A DNA stretch of 64,000 nucleotides from Caballeronia sp. INDeC2 (GTDB lineage: Bacteria; Pseudomonadota; Gammaproteobacteria; Burkholderiales; Burkholderiaceae): the NCBI RefSeq assembly GCF_023631325.1, contig NZ_JALQDG010000033.1, forward strand, positions 1-64,000, given 5' to 3'. Under the pieces are notes generated by a model, which worked only from the letters and a program-made list of their open reading frames with translations, was not told the DNA's origin and did not search any database. The position numbers were made by a program, and so were the translations under genes. How positions within the stretch are numbered: position 1 is the first letter of the stretch; every line of letters starts with the position of its first letter. Shown here in pieces: positions 9,624-18,233 of the stretch.

Positions 9624-11191
9624 GCAGTGTCTCCCGAGCCCGCCATCCACGCGCCGATACGTCCGCGATTGCTCGCATCGGGCGTGCATGCGCCCATGAT
9701 GCGGCCGCGATACAGCACGACGATGCGATCGGCGACGCTCATCAGCTCGTCGAGTTCGGAGGAAATAAGCAGCACGCCCACGCCGCGATCACGCGCCGCG
9801 CGGATGTGCGAATACACGGCGGCGACCGCGCCGACATCGAGACCGCGAGTCGGCTGCGCGGCGAGCAGAAAGATCAGCGGATCGAGCGTGAGTTCGCGCG
9901 CGAGCACGGCCTTTTGCTGATTGCCGCCCGACAGGCCGCCGAAGAGCGCATCGGGGCCGCTCGCGCGCACGTCGAAACGCTGCATCAGTTCGAGCGCGGC
10001 GGCGCGCATCGCACGGCGCTTCAGAAAGCCGCCGCGCGTGTAGCGGTCGAGATGATTGAGCAGCAGATTGTCGGCGAGGCTCATGCCGGTCACGCAGCCG
10101 ACCGCATGCCGGTCTTCCGGCACGATGCCCACGCCCGCTTGCGTGAGTTCGCGCGGGCTTGCCTGAGTCATGTCGCGCCCCGCGATGAAAAAGCGCCCCG
10201 CCGATGCGCTCGCCATGCCCGCGAGCACCGCGCCGAGTTCGCTCTGACCATTGCCCTCCACACCCGCGATGCCGACGATCTCGCCGCGATTCACGACGAG
10301 CGTGCAGTCTCTGAGCCGCGCGACGCCTTCGGCATCGTTCGCGCTGAGGCCGTCGATCTGCAGCACTTCGTCCTGCAACGGGCGCGAGTATGGCGAGGCG
10401 CTATTCACGAGCGACAGGCGGCCGGCGAGATCGTCGGGCGTATCGTCGCCTTCGCGATGGATCATCGCGTGCACGAGCCTGTCGATCTCGGTCGCGGGCG
10501 AGGCCGAGCGCGCCACCACGCGGCCCGATTGCAGCACGGTCGCATGCGTGGCGATGCGGCTGATCTCCTTCAGCTTGTGCGTGACGAGCACCACCGCGCA
10601 GCCGCGCGAGGCCACGCGCTCGCAGGTGCCGAGCAGCGCATCGATCTCGGCGGGCAGGAGCACGGCGGTCGGTTCATCGAGCAGCAGAAGACGCGGCTCG
10701 CGCATCAGGCACTTCACGATCTCCACGCGCTGCCGCTCGCCGACGGAAAGATCCGCGACCTTCGCTTCGAGCGCCAGCTCAAGTCCGACGCTTGCGAGCA
10801 CATTGCGCACGCGTTCGGCTTCACGCTGCCGATGAAGCCATCCACGCGCTTGTCCGAGCAGCAGATTGTCGAGCACGCTGGCATCGTCGACGAGACTGAA
10901 ATGCTGATGCACCATCGCGATGCCGTGCGCAAGCGCCTCGCGCGGATTGCGCGGACGATACGGCGTGCCGTTCACGCGCATGGCGCCGGAATCCGGCTGA
11001 TGCACGCCGAAGATCACATTGCATAGCGTCGATTTGCCCGCGCCGTTTTCGCCGAGCAGGCAATGCACGTCGCCGGCCATCAGATCGAGCGATACGCCTT
11101 CGAGCGCGGTGAACGTGCCGAAGCGCTTGCCGATGTCCGTGAGCGAGAGGATCGGCGCGGCATCGGACGAAGGAGAAGGCAGCGTGCTCAT
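9620..11191 (-). CDS. ABC transporter ATP-binding protein, double-domain sugar/nucleoside type
   Basis: A 523-residue tandem ATPase of the RbsA/MglA/NupO class. The first domain has Walker A LGENGAGKST, signature LSVGERQR and Walker B LLLDEPTAVL. The second has the usual degenerate P-loop, IAGVEGNGQSE, then LSGGNQQKA. The second Walker B region reads FLLAAQPTRGLD, where most relatives have a charged Asp/Glu before the PTRGLD segment, as is common in this half. The start at 11191 overlaps the binding-protein stop (ATGA). It energises the permeases encoded downstream. Confidence 0.9.
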   Translation of the reverse strand: MSTLPSPSSDAAPILSLTDIGKRFGTFTALEGVSLDLMAGDVHCLLGENGAGKSTLCNVIFGVHQPDSGAMRVNGTPYRPRNPREALAHGIAMVHQHFSLVDDASVLDNLLLGQARGWLHRQREAERVRNVLASVGLELALEAKVADLSVGERQRVEIVKCLMREPRLLLLDEPTAVLLPAEIDALLGTCERVASRGCAVVLVTHKLKEISRIATHATVLQSGRVVARSASPATEIDRLVHAMIHREGDDTPDDLAGRLSLVNSASPYSRPLQDEVLQIDGLSANDAEGVARLRDCTLVVNRGEIVGIAGVEGNGQSELGAVLAGMASASAGRFFIAGRDMTQASPRELTQAGVGIVPEDRHAVGCVTGMSLADNLLLNHLDRYTRGGFLKRRAMRAAALELMQRFDVRASGPDALFGGLSGGNQQKAVLARELTLDPLIFLLAAQPTRGLDVGAVAAVYSHIRAARDRGVGVLLISSELDELMSVADRIVVLYRGRIMGACTPDASNRGRIGAWMAGSGDTA

Positions 11192-12210
11192 CCCTCCGAC
11201 ACCTTGATCTTGCCGCTCAGGATGTCGTCTTCGATCTGCTTGAGCTTCGCGTCCATCGCGGGCGTCGACTTGCAGACGACCATGCCCGACGCCTTCGGTC
11301 CCATCGCGAGGCCGAACGCCTTGTAGCCGGGCTGCCACTGTCCCTTCTCCAGTTGCTCGATCGCGTATTGCGCCTGATAGCCCACGCCCGTGATGCTGTA
11401 TGCGATATAGAGCGGATCACTTCCGCAGCGGTCCGTATAGCTGCCGATGATATGCGTGTTCTTTTCCTTCGCCGCCTGTTCGAGCCCGCGCAAGCCGAGG
11501 TTCAGGATGTGATAGTGCACGTCGGCGCCCTGCGCGATGGCCGCCGCCGTTGCTTCGCGCGACTTCGCGACGTTGTCGAAGTCGCCGGTATAACTCTCGA
11601 AGTACTTGACCTTCGGATTGATGTAACGCGCGCCGTTGCCGAACTCCTTGCCCGCGTTGACGATCGACGGAATCTCCATGCCGCCGACATAACTCACCGC
11701 GCCGTTCTTCGACAGCATCGCGGCCGCCGCCCCCGCGACGAACGCGATCTCGGCCTGCTTCACGTCATAGCCCGCGACGTTCGGCGGCATGTTCTCGCCC
11801 TTGTTGCCGCCGACGACGGAGAACTTCACGTTCGGAAAACGCTTCGCGATCTTCAGCACGGCCGCCTGTGTCTGTCCGCCGATGCCGATCACGAGCTGAT
11901 TCTTCGTCGCGAGATTGGTGAGCGCCTGCTCCATGTCCGCGTAGTTGATGTTCTCGATGATCTGCGTCTTGAGCTTCGGTCCGAACTCCTTCTGCGCGGC
12001 GAGCACGCCGTCGTAGCCCGATTCCATCCAGCCCTTGTCCGTCTTCGAGCCGGGAATCAGCACGCCGACGCGCATCGCGTCATCGGCGGCGTGCGCATCG
12101 GAGAGAAAAAACGCGGGCGCGGCGAGCGCGACGACACCGGCCGACACGACGAGGCGCGACGTTAGACGACGGCGCAATTTTTCGCGGGAAGCCTGCTGCA
12201 AGCTGAACAT
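11188..12210 (-). CDS. BMP-family (PnrA/Med-like) periplasmic binding protein
   Basis: A 340-residue substrate-binding protein with a basic N-terminus, a hydrophobic signal helix and an SDAHA-type cleavage site near residue 40. The mature protein begins MRVGVLIPGSKTDKGWMESGYDG, the hallmark of the BMP family (PF02608), which binds nucleosides, purines or related heterocycles. ATG 12210 has AAGGAG eight bases upstream and is preferred to an upstream GTG at 12219. First gene of the importer operon and divergent from the amidohydrolase operon, which suggests that the importer supplies the substrate of those enzymes. Confidence 0.88.
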   Translation of the reverse strand: MFSLQQASREKLRRRLTSRLVVSAGVVALAAPAFFLSDAHAADDAMRVGVLIPGSKTDKGWMESGYDGVLAAQKEFGPKLKTQIIENINYADMEQALTNLATKNQLVIGIGGQTQAAVLKIAKRFPNVKFSVVGGNKGENMPPNVAGYDVKQAEIAFVAGAAAAMLSKNGAVSYVGGMEIPSIVNAGKEFGNGARYINPKVKYFESYTGDFDNVAKSREATAAAIAQGADVHYHILNLGLRGLEQAAKEKNTHIIGSYTDRCGSDPLYIAYSITGVGYQAQYAIEQLEKGQWQPGYKAFGLAMGPKASGMVVCKSTPAMDAKLKQIEDDILSGKIKVSEG

Positions 12211-12410
12211 CACTGGCACTCCTTTTGCGTTGACTTTCGGTAAGTAGGTTATTCATGACTGAAACGCTCATTGCAACTTCGATGCCAATGCGCCTTCAGT
12301 GCGATGAAGAACCGCTTCCTCGATGCCACGCAGAACGCCATCTGACGACGCGGTTGCACCGCGTCTCCGATGCACGCGCGCCTCACTGATCCAACGCTTC
12401 GGAGAACCCG

Positions 12411-13217
12411 ATGGACCACGCTTCAAACCCAGAGCCGACCAAGCCCGGCGGCCCGCTCGGCGCCTTCGCGCAGACCCGTTGGCATGCGACCGATGCGCTC
12501 GTCGACATGGCCGTGCAAGCGCCCGCGCCGCGCATCGCGATACTCGATTCCGCGCCGCAGAAAGTGCGCTTAGACATCGAAAAATCGGCGCTCGTCATCA
12601 TCGACATGCAGAACGACTTCTGCACCAAAGGCGGGTGGGTGGACCATATCGGGGGCGATTACGGTGCGGACCGCGCGCCGATTGCACCACTGCAGCGCCT
12701 GCTGCCGATCGCGCGAGAGAGCGGCGTGCCGGTGATCTGGGTGAACTGGGGCAACCGGCCGGATCTCGCCAACATGCCGCCGAACCAGCTTCATCTGTAC
12801 AAGCCGAAGGGCACGGGCATCGGCCTCGGCGAGCCGTTGCCGGAACACGGCGCGCGCGTGCTGGAGAAAGATTCGTGGGCCGCAGCCGTCGTCGATGAAC
12901 TGAAGATCGAGCCGCAGGACATTCGCGTGGACAAGTACCGCATCAGCGGTTTCTGGGACACGCCGCTCGACAGCATCCTGCGCAATCTCGGCGCGCGCAC
13001 GCTCTTCTTCGCGGGCGTGAACACCGATCAATGCGTGATGCACACGCTCACCGACGCCAACTTCCTCGGCTACGGCTGCGTGATGCTGACCGACTGCTGC
13101 GCGACGTCATCGCCCGCGTTCTGCACCGAGGCGAGCGTCTGGAACGTGAAGAAATGCTATGGCTTCGTCGCGGACTCGCTGCAGTTCGCCGATGCGTTGA
13201 GGGGAACGGACCGATGA
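12411..13217 (+). CDS. isochorismatase-like cysteine amidohydrolase (RutB/biuret hydrolase class)
   Basis: A 268-residue cysteine hydrolase of the isochorismatase superfamily. The likely catalytic triad is Asp65 (IIDMQNDF), Lys175 (VDKYRISGF) and Cys208 (VNTDQCVMHT). The ~50-residue N-terminal extension and the overall layout match RutB (ureidoacrylate amidohydrolase) and biuret amidohydrolase. It probably removes a carbamoyl or amide group from a linear ureide in the cytoplasm. First gene of a five-gene operon in which every later junction is an ATGA overlap. The exact substrate cannot be decided from sequence. Confidence 0.85.
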   Translation: MDHASNPEPTKPGGPLGAFAQTRWHATDALVDMAVQAPAPRIAILDSAPQKVRLDIEKSALVIIDMQNDFCTKGGWVDHIGGDYGADRAPIAPLQRLLPIARESGVPVIWVNWGNRPDLANMPPNQLHLYKPKGTGIGLGEPLPEHGARVLEKDSWAAAVVDELKIEPQDIRVDKYRISGFWDTPLDSILRNLGARTLFFAGVNTDQCVMHTLTDANFLGYGCVMLTDCCATSSPAFCTEASVWNVKKCYGFVADSLQFADALRGTDR

Positions 13218-14365
13218 GCGCCTTCGTTCCCGGCACGCGCGTGCAAGTCGCCGCGACTTCGGGCGGTCCGCTCGATGGTCTGCGCTTTGCCGTCAAGGAT
13301 CTGATCGACGTGGCCGGCGTCACGACGGGCGGCGGCAATCCCGACTGGCTCGCCACGCACGAACCCGCTGCACGCCATGCGGCTTGTGTCGCTAAACTGC
13401 TCGCCGCCGGCGCGAGCGTGGACGGCAAGACCATCACCGATGAGCTCGCCTATAGCCTCGAAGGCGTGAACGCGCATTACGGCACGCCGCTCAATCCGCG
13501 CTGGCCGCGCGCGTTGCCGGGCGGATCGTCGAGCGGCTCGGCATCGGCGGTTGCGAATGGCGACGTCGACTTCGCGCTCGGCACGGACACCGGCGGCTCC
13601 GTGCGCGTGCCCGCCGCGTTCTGCGGCCTGTGGGGCATCCGTCCGACGCACGACGACGCCGCGCTCGACGGCGTGCTGCCCTTCGCGCCCGGCTTCGATA
13701 CGGTCGGCTTGTTCGCGCGTTCGGGCGAGATGCTCGCGCGCGTGGCCGACGTATTGCTCGATGACGTCGCCGCGCTCGACGTGCCCGCATCGTTCGTGCT
13801 CTTCAAGGAAGCATTCGATACGCGTGCGGCCCACGAGCCGGACGATGCGCAACGCCTGCGTGAGCTGTCGACGACGCATGACGAGATCGAGATCTTCGGA
13901 GGCGATCGCACGCGCTGGCTGCACGTCTATCAGCACTTGCAGGACGATGCCATTCGCGCCTCGCTCGGCGCGTGGATCGATGCGCATGCGCCGCGCTTCG
14001 GCGCGGACATCGCCACGCGTTTCGCGCGGATGAAGTCGCTCGACGATACGGAAGTCGAACGCTGCCGCGCGATGCGCACGACACTCGCCGTTCGCGTAGA
14101 AAGCATCGTGAACCAAGCACTGATCGTGCTTCCGACGACACCACGCGCGCTGCTCGACAAGCACGAATCGCCTGACGGCATCGGCGCTTTCTATCGCGAT
14201 GCGCTCACGATGAACGCGGTCGCCGCGCTCGCGGGCTTGCCGCAAGTCACGGTGCCTGTCGTGAACGAACCCGGCAGGCCGCTCGCGCTGTCGCTCATCG
14301 GTCCGCGCGGCAGCGATCGCGCGCTGATCGCCCGCGTGCGTCGACTCCTTCCCACTGTTTCATGA
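13214..14365 (+). CDS. amidase signature enzyme (AMI1-like)
   Basis: A 383-residue amidase-signature protein, short for the family. The catalytic lysine lies in RFAVKDLIDVAG and the Ser-cisSer region is GGSSSGSASAVA followed by GTDTGGSVRVPA. The N-terminal FAVKDLIDVAG...GNPDW stretch resembles plant and bacterial AMI1-type amidases. It probably hydrolyses a small amide produced by a neighbouring enzyme. ATG 13214 overlaps the stop of the isochorismatase-like gene. A much longer in-frame opening upstream is only the shadow of that gene. Confidence 0.85.
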   Translation: MSAFVPGTRVQVAATSGGPLDGLRFAVKDLIDVAGVTTGGGNPDWLATHEPAARHAACVAKLLAAGASVDGKTITDELAYSLEGVNAHYGTPLNPRWPRALPGGSSSGSASAVANGDVDFALGTDTGGSVRVPAAFCGLWGIRPTHDDAALDGVLPFAPGFDTVGLFARSGEMLARVADVLLDDVAALDVPASFVLFKEAFDTRAAHEPDDAQRLRELSTTHDEIEIFGGDRTRWLHVYQHLQDDAIRASLGAWIDAHAPRFGADIATRFARMKSLDDTEVERCRAMRTTLAVRVESIVNQALIVLPTTPRALLDKHESPDGIGAFYRDALTMNAVAALAGLPQVTVPVVNEPGRPLALSLIGPRGSDRALIARVRRLLPTVS

Positions 14366-14568
14366 GCATGAACGCCATGTCCTCTCCCATCGACGCCACG
14401 CTCGACGCCTATGCCGACGCCGCGCTCGCGTTGCATTTTCCGTCGCTTTCCGACGAAGCCGCCGCGCGCGTGAAAGCGCAATTCGCGCGCATCGTGCAAC
14501 TCGCCGCGCCCGTGCTCGCTTATCCCGTCGATGCAAACGACGAACCCGCGCCGGTGTATCGCCCATGA
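14362..14568 (+). CDS. hpxX: HpxX/AtzG-like small subunit (DUF4089)
   Basis: A 68-residue all-helical protein. The pattern AYADAALALHFPSLSDEAAARVKAQFARIVQLAAPVLAYP, split by a short loop, is that of DUF4089 proteins such as AtzG and HpxX. AtzG is known to be a GatC-like partner needed for stable, active AtzE, so this protein should complex with the amidase encoded next. It overlaps both neighbours by 4 bases. Because it is small it is easily missed, but its order (X-Y-Z) matches the Klebsiella oxalurate and Pseudomonas s-triazine loci. Confidence 0.82.
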   Translation: MSMNAMSSPIDATLDAYADAALALHFPSLSDEAAARVKAQFARIVQLAAPVLAYPVDANDEPAPVYRP

Positions 14569-15989
14569 CGACATCGAACCATTTCCCTTATGGCGCCCTC
14601 GCCATCGCGCGCGCTTATGCCGACGGCGACTTCAGCGCGCGCGAACTGATCGAAGCGACGCTTGCGCGCATCGATGCATACGATGCGCGGGTCAACGCGT
14701 TCACTGCCGTCACACGCGAACGCGCGCTCGCCGAAGCGGACGCGCTCGATACCCGCCGCGCGCGTCGCGACACGTTGCCGCCGCTCGCGGGCGTTCCGTT
14801 CGCTGCGAAGAATCTCTTCGATATCGAGGGCATCGCGACGATCGCGGGCTCGCGCGTGCTAGCGGATGCGCCGGCCGCCGTCCGCGATGCGACGCTCGTG
14901 ACGCGTCTCATCGACCAAGGCGCGATCTTGATCGGCGCGCTCAACATGGACGAGTTCGCCTATGGCTTCACCACCGAGAATCATCATGCGGGGCCGTGCC
15001 GCAATCCGCACGATCCGACGCGCTCGGCGGGCGGATCGTCGGGCGGCAGCGCAGCCGCTGTCGCGGCGGGCTTCGTCCCCGTCACGCTCGGCACCGACAC
15101 GAACGGGTCGGTGCGCGTGCCCGCGTCGCTGTGCGGCGTGTTCGGCGTGAAGCCGACTTATGGACGTCTGTCGCGCCACGGCACTTATCCGTTCGTCGCG
15201 AGCCTGGATCACATGGGCGCCTTCGCGCGTAGCGTCGACGACCTCGCGGCAATCTACGACGCATTGCAGTTCGCCGATCCGCTCGATCCTGCATGCGCGC
15301 AGCGGGCTTTCGAATCCGCGCATACGAAGCACGGCGCATTGCGCGTCGCGCGGCTGGGCGGCTATTTCGACGAACACGCGAACGACGACGCGCGTCACGC
15401 ATCGCATGCGGCGGCCGAGGCGCTCGGCGCGTCGGAGACCGTCGAGTATCCGGATGCCGATGCCGCGCGCGGTGCGGCGTTTCTCATCACGGCGGCCGAG
15501 GGCGGTCAACTGCATATGGCGAACCTGCGCGCGCGTTACGACGAACGCGAACCGTTGTCGCGCGATCGTCTGATCGCGGGCGCGCTGTTGCCCGCGGCGT
15601 GGATCGTGCAGGCGCAGCGCGTGCGCGCTGCGTTACGGACGCGCGTGCTCGAACTGTTCGAACGTTACGACGTGCTCATCGCGCCGGCCACGCCGATGGT
15701 CGCGCCGCGCATCGGCGACGAGTTCATGGACATCGACGGCGAGCGGCTTGCTGTGCGGCCGAATCTGGGTCTGTTGACTCAGCCGGTGTCGTGCCTCGGA
15801 CTGCCGGTCGTCGCCGCGCCGATGCGCACGCGAAGCGGCTTGCCGATCGCCGTGCAACTGATCGCGCCGCCATGGCGCGAGGATCTCGCGTTCGAAGCGG
15901 CGCGCAGGCTGGAGACGGCGCAGGTCGCGTATTGCCCGCCGCCGCCGGTGTTCGACGAGGCGGTTCTTTCCCCGGGGGCGGACGCATGA
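14565..15989 (+). CDS. hpxY: AtzE/HpxY-family amidohydrolase
   Basis: A 474-residue amidase-signature enzyme of the AtzE/HpxY/GatA-like type. The predicted triad is Lys82 ([11 protein letters not shown]), cis-Ser158 ([10 protein letters not shown]) and nucleophile Ser182 ([10 protein letters not shown]), with spacing like that in GatA. AtzE hydrolyses 1-carboxybiuret, and HpxY belongs to the oxalurate branch of purine catabolism; a related carboxy-ureide is expected here. The adjacent DUF4089 protein is its likely subunit. No cyanuric acid hydrolase (AtzD) or allophanate hydrolase (AtzF) gene is visible in the window, which favours a purine/ureide rather than an s-triazine role. Confidence 0.87.
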   Translation: MTTSNHFPYGALAIARAYADGDFSARELIEATLARIDAYDARVNAFTAVTRERALAEADALDTRRARRDTLPPLAGVPFAAKNLFDIEGIATIAGSRVLADAPAAVRDATLVTRLIDQGAILIGALNMDEFAYGFTTENHHAGPCRNPHDPTRSAGGSSGGSAAAVAAGFVPVTLGTDTNGSVRVPASLCGVFGVKPTYGRLSRHGTYPFVASLDHMGAFARSVDDLAAIYDALQFADPLDPACAQRAFESAHTKHGALRVARLGGYFDEHANDDARHASHAAAEALGASETVEYPDADAARGAAFLITAAEGGQLHMANLRARYDEREPLSRDRLIAGALLPAAWIVQAQRVRAALRTRVLELFERYDVLIAPATPMVAPRIGDEFMDIDGERLAVRPNLGLLTQPVSCLGLPVVAAPMRTRSGLPIAVQLIAPPWREDLAFEAARRLETAQVAYCPPPPVFDEAVLSPGADA

Positions 15990-16366
15990 ACGAGATCAAT
16001 CGGCCCGACGTGCTCGCCGAAGTCGATGCGGCCTTCGACGCGTACGAGCAAGCGCTCGTCACCAACGACGTCGCCGTGCTCGACACGCTGTTCTTCGACT
16101 CGCCGCATACCTTGCGCTACGGTGCGACGGAAAACCTCTACGGCTACGATGCGATCCGCGCGTTTCGCGCTGCGCGGCCGGGTAAAGGACTTGCGCGGGA
16201 GATTACGGCGCGTGTCGTGACGACATACGGCGAGGCGTTCGCCGTTGCTAATATCGAGTTCCGGCGCGATGGCGAGCCGCGCATTGGCAGACAGAGTCAG
16301 ACGTGGGTGAAGATGAGGGAGGGTTGGCGCGTGGTGAGCGCGCATGTAAGTTGGATGGGAGCGTAG
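15986..16366 (+). CDS. hpxZ: HpxZ/AtzH-like protein (DUF3225, NTF2-like fold)
   Basis: A 126-residue protein of the DUF3225 family. Typical features are [23 protein letters not shown], the aromatic [13 protein letters not shown] segment and the C-terminal [18 protein letters not shown], consistent with an NTF2-like cone. AtzH of Pseudomonas sp. ADP is reported to process the product of AtzE (1,3-dicarboxyurea), and HpxZ is required for oxalurate use in Klebsiella. It starts at ATG 15986 overlapping the amidase stop and ends the operon. A long frame opening upstream of it is a shadow of the amidase gene. Confidence 0.85.
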   Translation: MNEINRPDVLAEVDAAFDAYEQALVTNDVAVLDTLFFDSPHTLRYGATENLYGYDAIRAFRAARPGKGLAREITARVVTTYGEAFAVANIEFRRDGEPRIGRQSQTWVKMREGWRVVSAHVSWMGA

Positions 16367-16424
16367 GCGCTGGGCTGTATGGAGCGGCCGTTCGCTTGCG
16401 CCGCGGCATCACACTGGCTCGGCG

Positions 16425-17144
16425 CTAACTCGCCCCGTCACGATGCAGACCGTCGTCTTCGTCTGCCAATGCATCGACCCGCTCGAAGATGGCGCCACGT
16501 GGCGCGGAAGGATCGGTGATCGGCGCATAGGCAAGTTTTCGGGCTTCCTTCGCGCCGATGCCAAAGGCGCGCATGAGCGCGTACATCGATTGCTCGGCGT
16601 AGTCGACAGGCGCGTCGCCGGATAAAAGCGTTTCGATGCCGTACATGATCGAGCCGAGAGCGATATCGCGCGCGACAACCACATCCGCGACGTCGAATCG
16701 ACCGGCATCCAGCGCCATCTGCAGATCTCGCATGAGGTATTCGTCGAGCAAGCGGCCTCGCGATCCACGTTTCGTGCCCACTCGCGTGATGAACGCGCCC
16801 CACAGCGGATAACGTGCCGCCATGCCCATATAGAGGCGCGAACCCACTACCACGCGCTGCGCCGGATCGTCGATCGCGCGCACGAGCGGATCGATGACCG
16901 CGAGCACTTCGTCGCTGCTCTCGCCCGCCACCGCCGACAGCAGTTCCGCGGTCGTGCGGAAGTAGTTGTAGAACGTCCCGCGCGCGACGCCCGCCGCAGC
17001 GATGAAATCGTCGATGGTCGGAGCATCTGCGCCCTTCTCCGCAAAAACCGCCAGCGCGCTTTCGATCAGACGAATGCGTGTCTTTTCGCGCCGCAATGCA
17101 CCCACGCGCGTCCGATGATTCTCGCTCGATTCTGTCACTTCCAT
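16425..17144 (-). CDS. TetR-family regulator of the aromatic catabolic operon
   Basis: A 239-residue TetR protein. The DNA-binding region is KTRIRLIESALAVFAEKGADAPTIDDFIAAAGVARGTFYNYFRTTAELL (split here by TFYNYF, the recognition-helix end), followed by a helical ligand domain. It is divergently transcribed from the FAH-hydrolase operon across a 174-bp gap that contains two copies of one 16-bp operator-like sequence and a sigma70-type promoter, so it very likely represses that operon (and possibly itself) until an aromatic intermediate binds. Confidence 0.88.
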   Translation of the reverse strand: MEVTESSENHRTRVGALRREKTRIRLIESALAVFAEKGADAPTIDDFIAAAGVARGTFYNYFRTTAELLSAVAGESSDEVLAVIDPLVRAIDDPAQRVVVGSRLYMGMAARYPLWGAFITRVGTKRGSRGRLLDEYLMRDLQMALDAGRFDVADVVVARDIALGSIMYGIETLLSGDAPVDYAEQSMYALMRAFGIGAKEARKLAYAPITDPSAPRGAIFERVDALADEDDGLHRDGAS

Positions 17145-17214
17145 TGGCTATCCCGTTGATCCGGTTTGATTTTAGCAGCATGCACTGTGCGGGTTTGTCC
17201 TGAGCGAATTCAAG

Positions 17215-17230
17215 TTGACGAGTTTGTCAA
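17215..17230. promoter_or_regulatory. TetR operator copy 1
   Basis: The sequence TTGACGAGTTTGTCAA is an imperfect palindrome with perfect 5-bp outer arms TTGAC/GTCAA. It overlaps the -35 box. The same sequence recurs inverted at 17248-17263, with centres 33 bp apart (about three helical turns), as expected for two TetR dimers bound on one DNA face. Confidence 0.65.
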
Positions 17231-17242
17231 TTTGCATAGAAT
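17215..17242 (+). promoter_or_regulatory. sigma70-type promoter of the aromatic operon
   Basis: A -35 box TTGACG (17215-17220) and a -10 box TAGAAT (17237-17242) are separated by 16 bases, each one mismatch from consensus. The predicted start of transcription near 17249 lies about 70 bases upstream of ATG 17319. The -35 lies within the first operator copy and the start site within the second. Confidence 0.6.
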
Positions 17243-17247
17243 TGGAA

Positions 17248-17263
17248 CTGACAAATTCGTCAA
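17248..17263. promoter_or_regulatory. TetR operator copy 2 (inverted)
   Basis: CTGACAAATTCGTCAA is, read on the other strand, TTGACGAATTTGTCAG, matching copy 1 in 14 of 16 positions. It covers the predicted transcription start of the FAH operon, a classic repression position. Confidence 0.65.
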
Positions 17264-17318
17264 TACGAGATTCAGCACACCCTGAGGCGCTTCGTCTTCG
17301 GGGTCACAGGAGGCAGAA

Positions 17319-18167
17319 ATGAGGTTCGTCAGTTTCGAAAAGGATGGCCGTGCAACCCTCGGCGTTCGCGAAGGCGATTACGTGCGCATCGTCGGCGGCG
17401 AGCCGCTGGAATCGCTGCTCGCGCGCGGCGTCCGGCTCGATGAATACGCCAAGACCAACGCGACGGAGGACAAAGTTCCTGCCGCCGGCCTGAAGTACCT
17501 TCCGCCGCTGCAAAAACCGCCGAAGATCGTTTGCGTGGGTCTGAACTACGCCGACCACACGAAGGAAAGCAAGTACGAGCAACCCGACTATCCGACTCTG
17601 TTCCTGCGCGTCAATACGAGCCTCGTCGCGCACGATCAGCCGATGATTCGTCCGGGCGTCGCCGATTCCGAAGGGCTCGATTACGAAGGCGAAGTCGCGG
17701 TCGTGCTGGGCACGGGCGGCCGTCATATCTCGAAGGAGAACGCGCTTTCGCACGTCGCGGGCTATGCGCTCTTCAACGACGGTTCTGTGCGCGAGTATCA
17801 GTTCAAGACGCCGCAGTGGACCGTCGGCAAAAACTTCGACGGCACAGGCGCGTTCGGTCCCGATCTCGTGACCGCCGACGAACTGCCGGTCGGGGCGAAA
17901 GGTCTGCTGCTGGAAACGCGGGTGAACGGTGAAGTGGTTCAGTCGGCCAGCACCGACGACATGGTCTTCGACGTCGCGACGCTCATCAGCGTGATCAGCG
18001 AAGCCATCACGCTCGAACCGGGCGACGTGATCGTGACCGGCACGCCCTCGGGCATCGGCTGGGCGCGCACGCCGCGGCTTCTGATGAAAGCCGGCGACGT
18101 TTGCGAAGTGTCGGTGGAGAAGATCGGCACGCTGCGCAATGTCATCGCCGACGAAGCCGCGCGCTAA
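17319..18167 (+). CDS. fumarylacetoacetate hydrolase (FAH) family protein
   Basis: A 282-residue enzyme of the FAH/HpaG family. The N-terminal small domain ends near KYLPPLQKPPKIVCVGLNYADHTKE; the Mg-binding site is in DSEGLDYEGEVAVVLG, and FNDGSVREYQFKTPQWTVGKNFDGTGAFGP and ITLEPGDVIVTGTPSGIGWARTP complete the catalytic core. Such enzymes hydrolyse or isomerise meta-cleavage products; here it likely cuts the C-C bond of the product of the extradiol dioxygenase encoded next. AGGAGG lies just before ATG 17319. First gene of a five-gene operon controlled by the divergent TetR gene. Length and context resemble DntG of the dinitrotoluene pathway. Confidence 0.88.
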   Translation: MRFVSFEKDGRATLGVREGDYVRIVGGEPLESLLARGVRLDEYAKTNATEDKVPAAGLKYLPPLQKPPKIVCVGLNYADHTKESKYEQPDYPTLFLRVNTSLVAHDQPMIRPGVADSEGLDYEGEVAVVLGTGGRHISKENALSHVAGYALFNDGSVREYQFKTPQWTVGKNFDGTGAFGPDLVTADELPVGAKGLLLETRVNGEVVQSASTDDMVFDVATLISVISEAITLEPGDVIVTGTPSGIGWARTPRLLMKAGDVCEVSVEKIGTLRNVIADEAAR

Positions 18168-18233
18168 TTCCTACTCGCGAAGCCGGCCGCAGAGCCGGCG
18201 CTTATCGAATATACCGAACATGGAGACGCGGTC

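Noticed and set aside
9407-11026. 539-residue plus-strand frame
   Set aside because: Arg/His/Ala-rich shadow opposite the well-supported ABC ATPase and permease genes; no domain motif.
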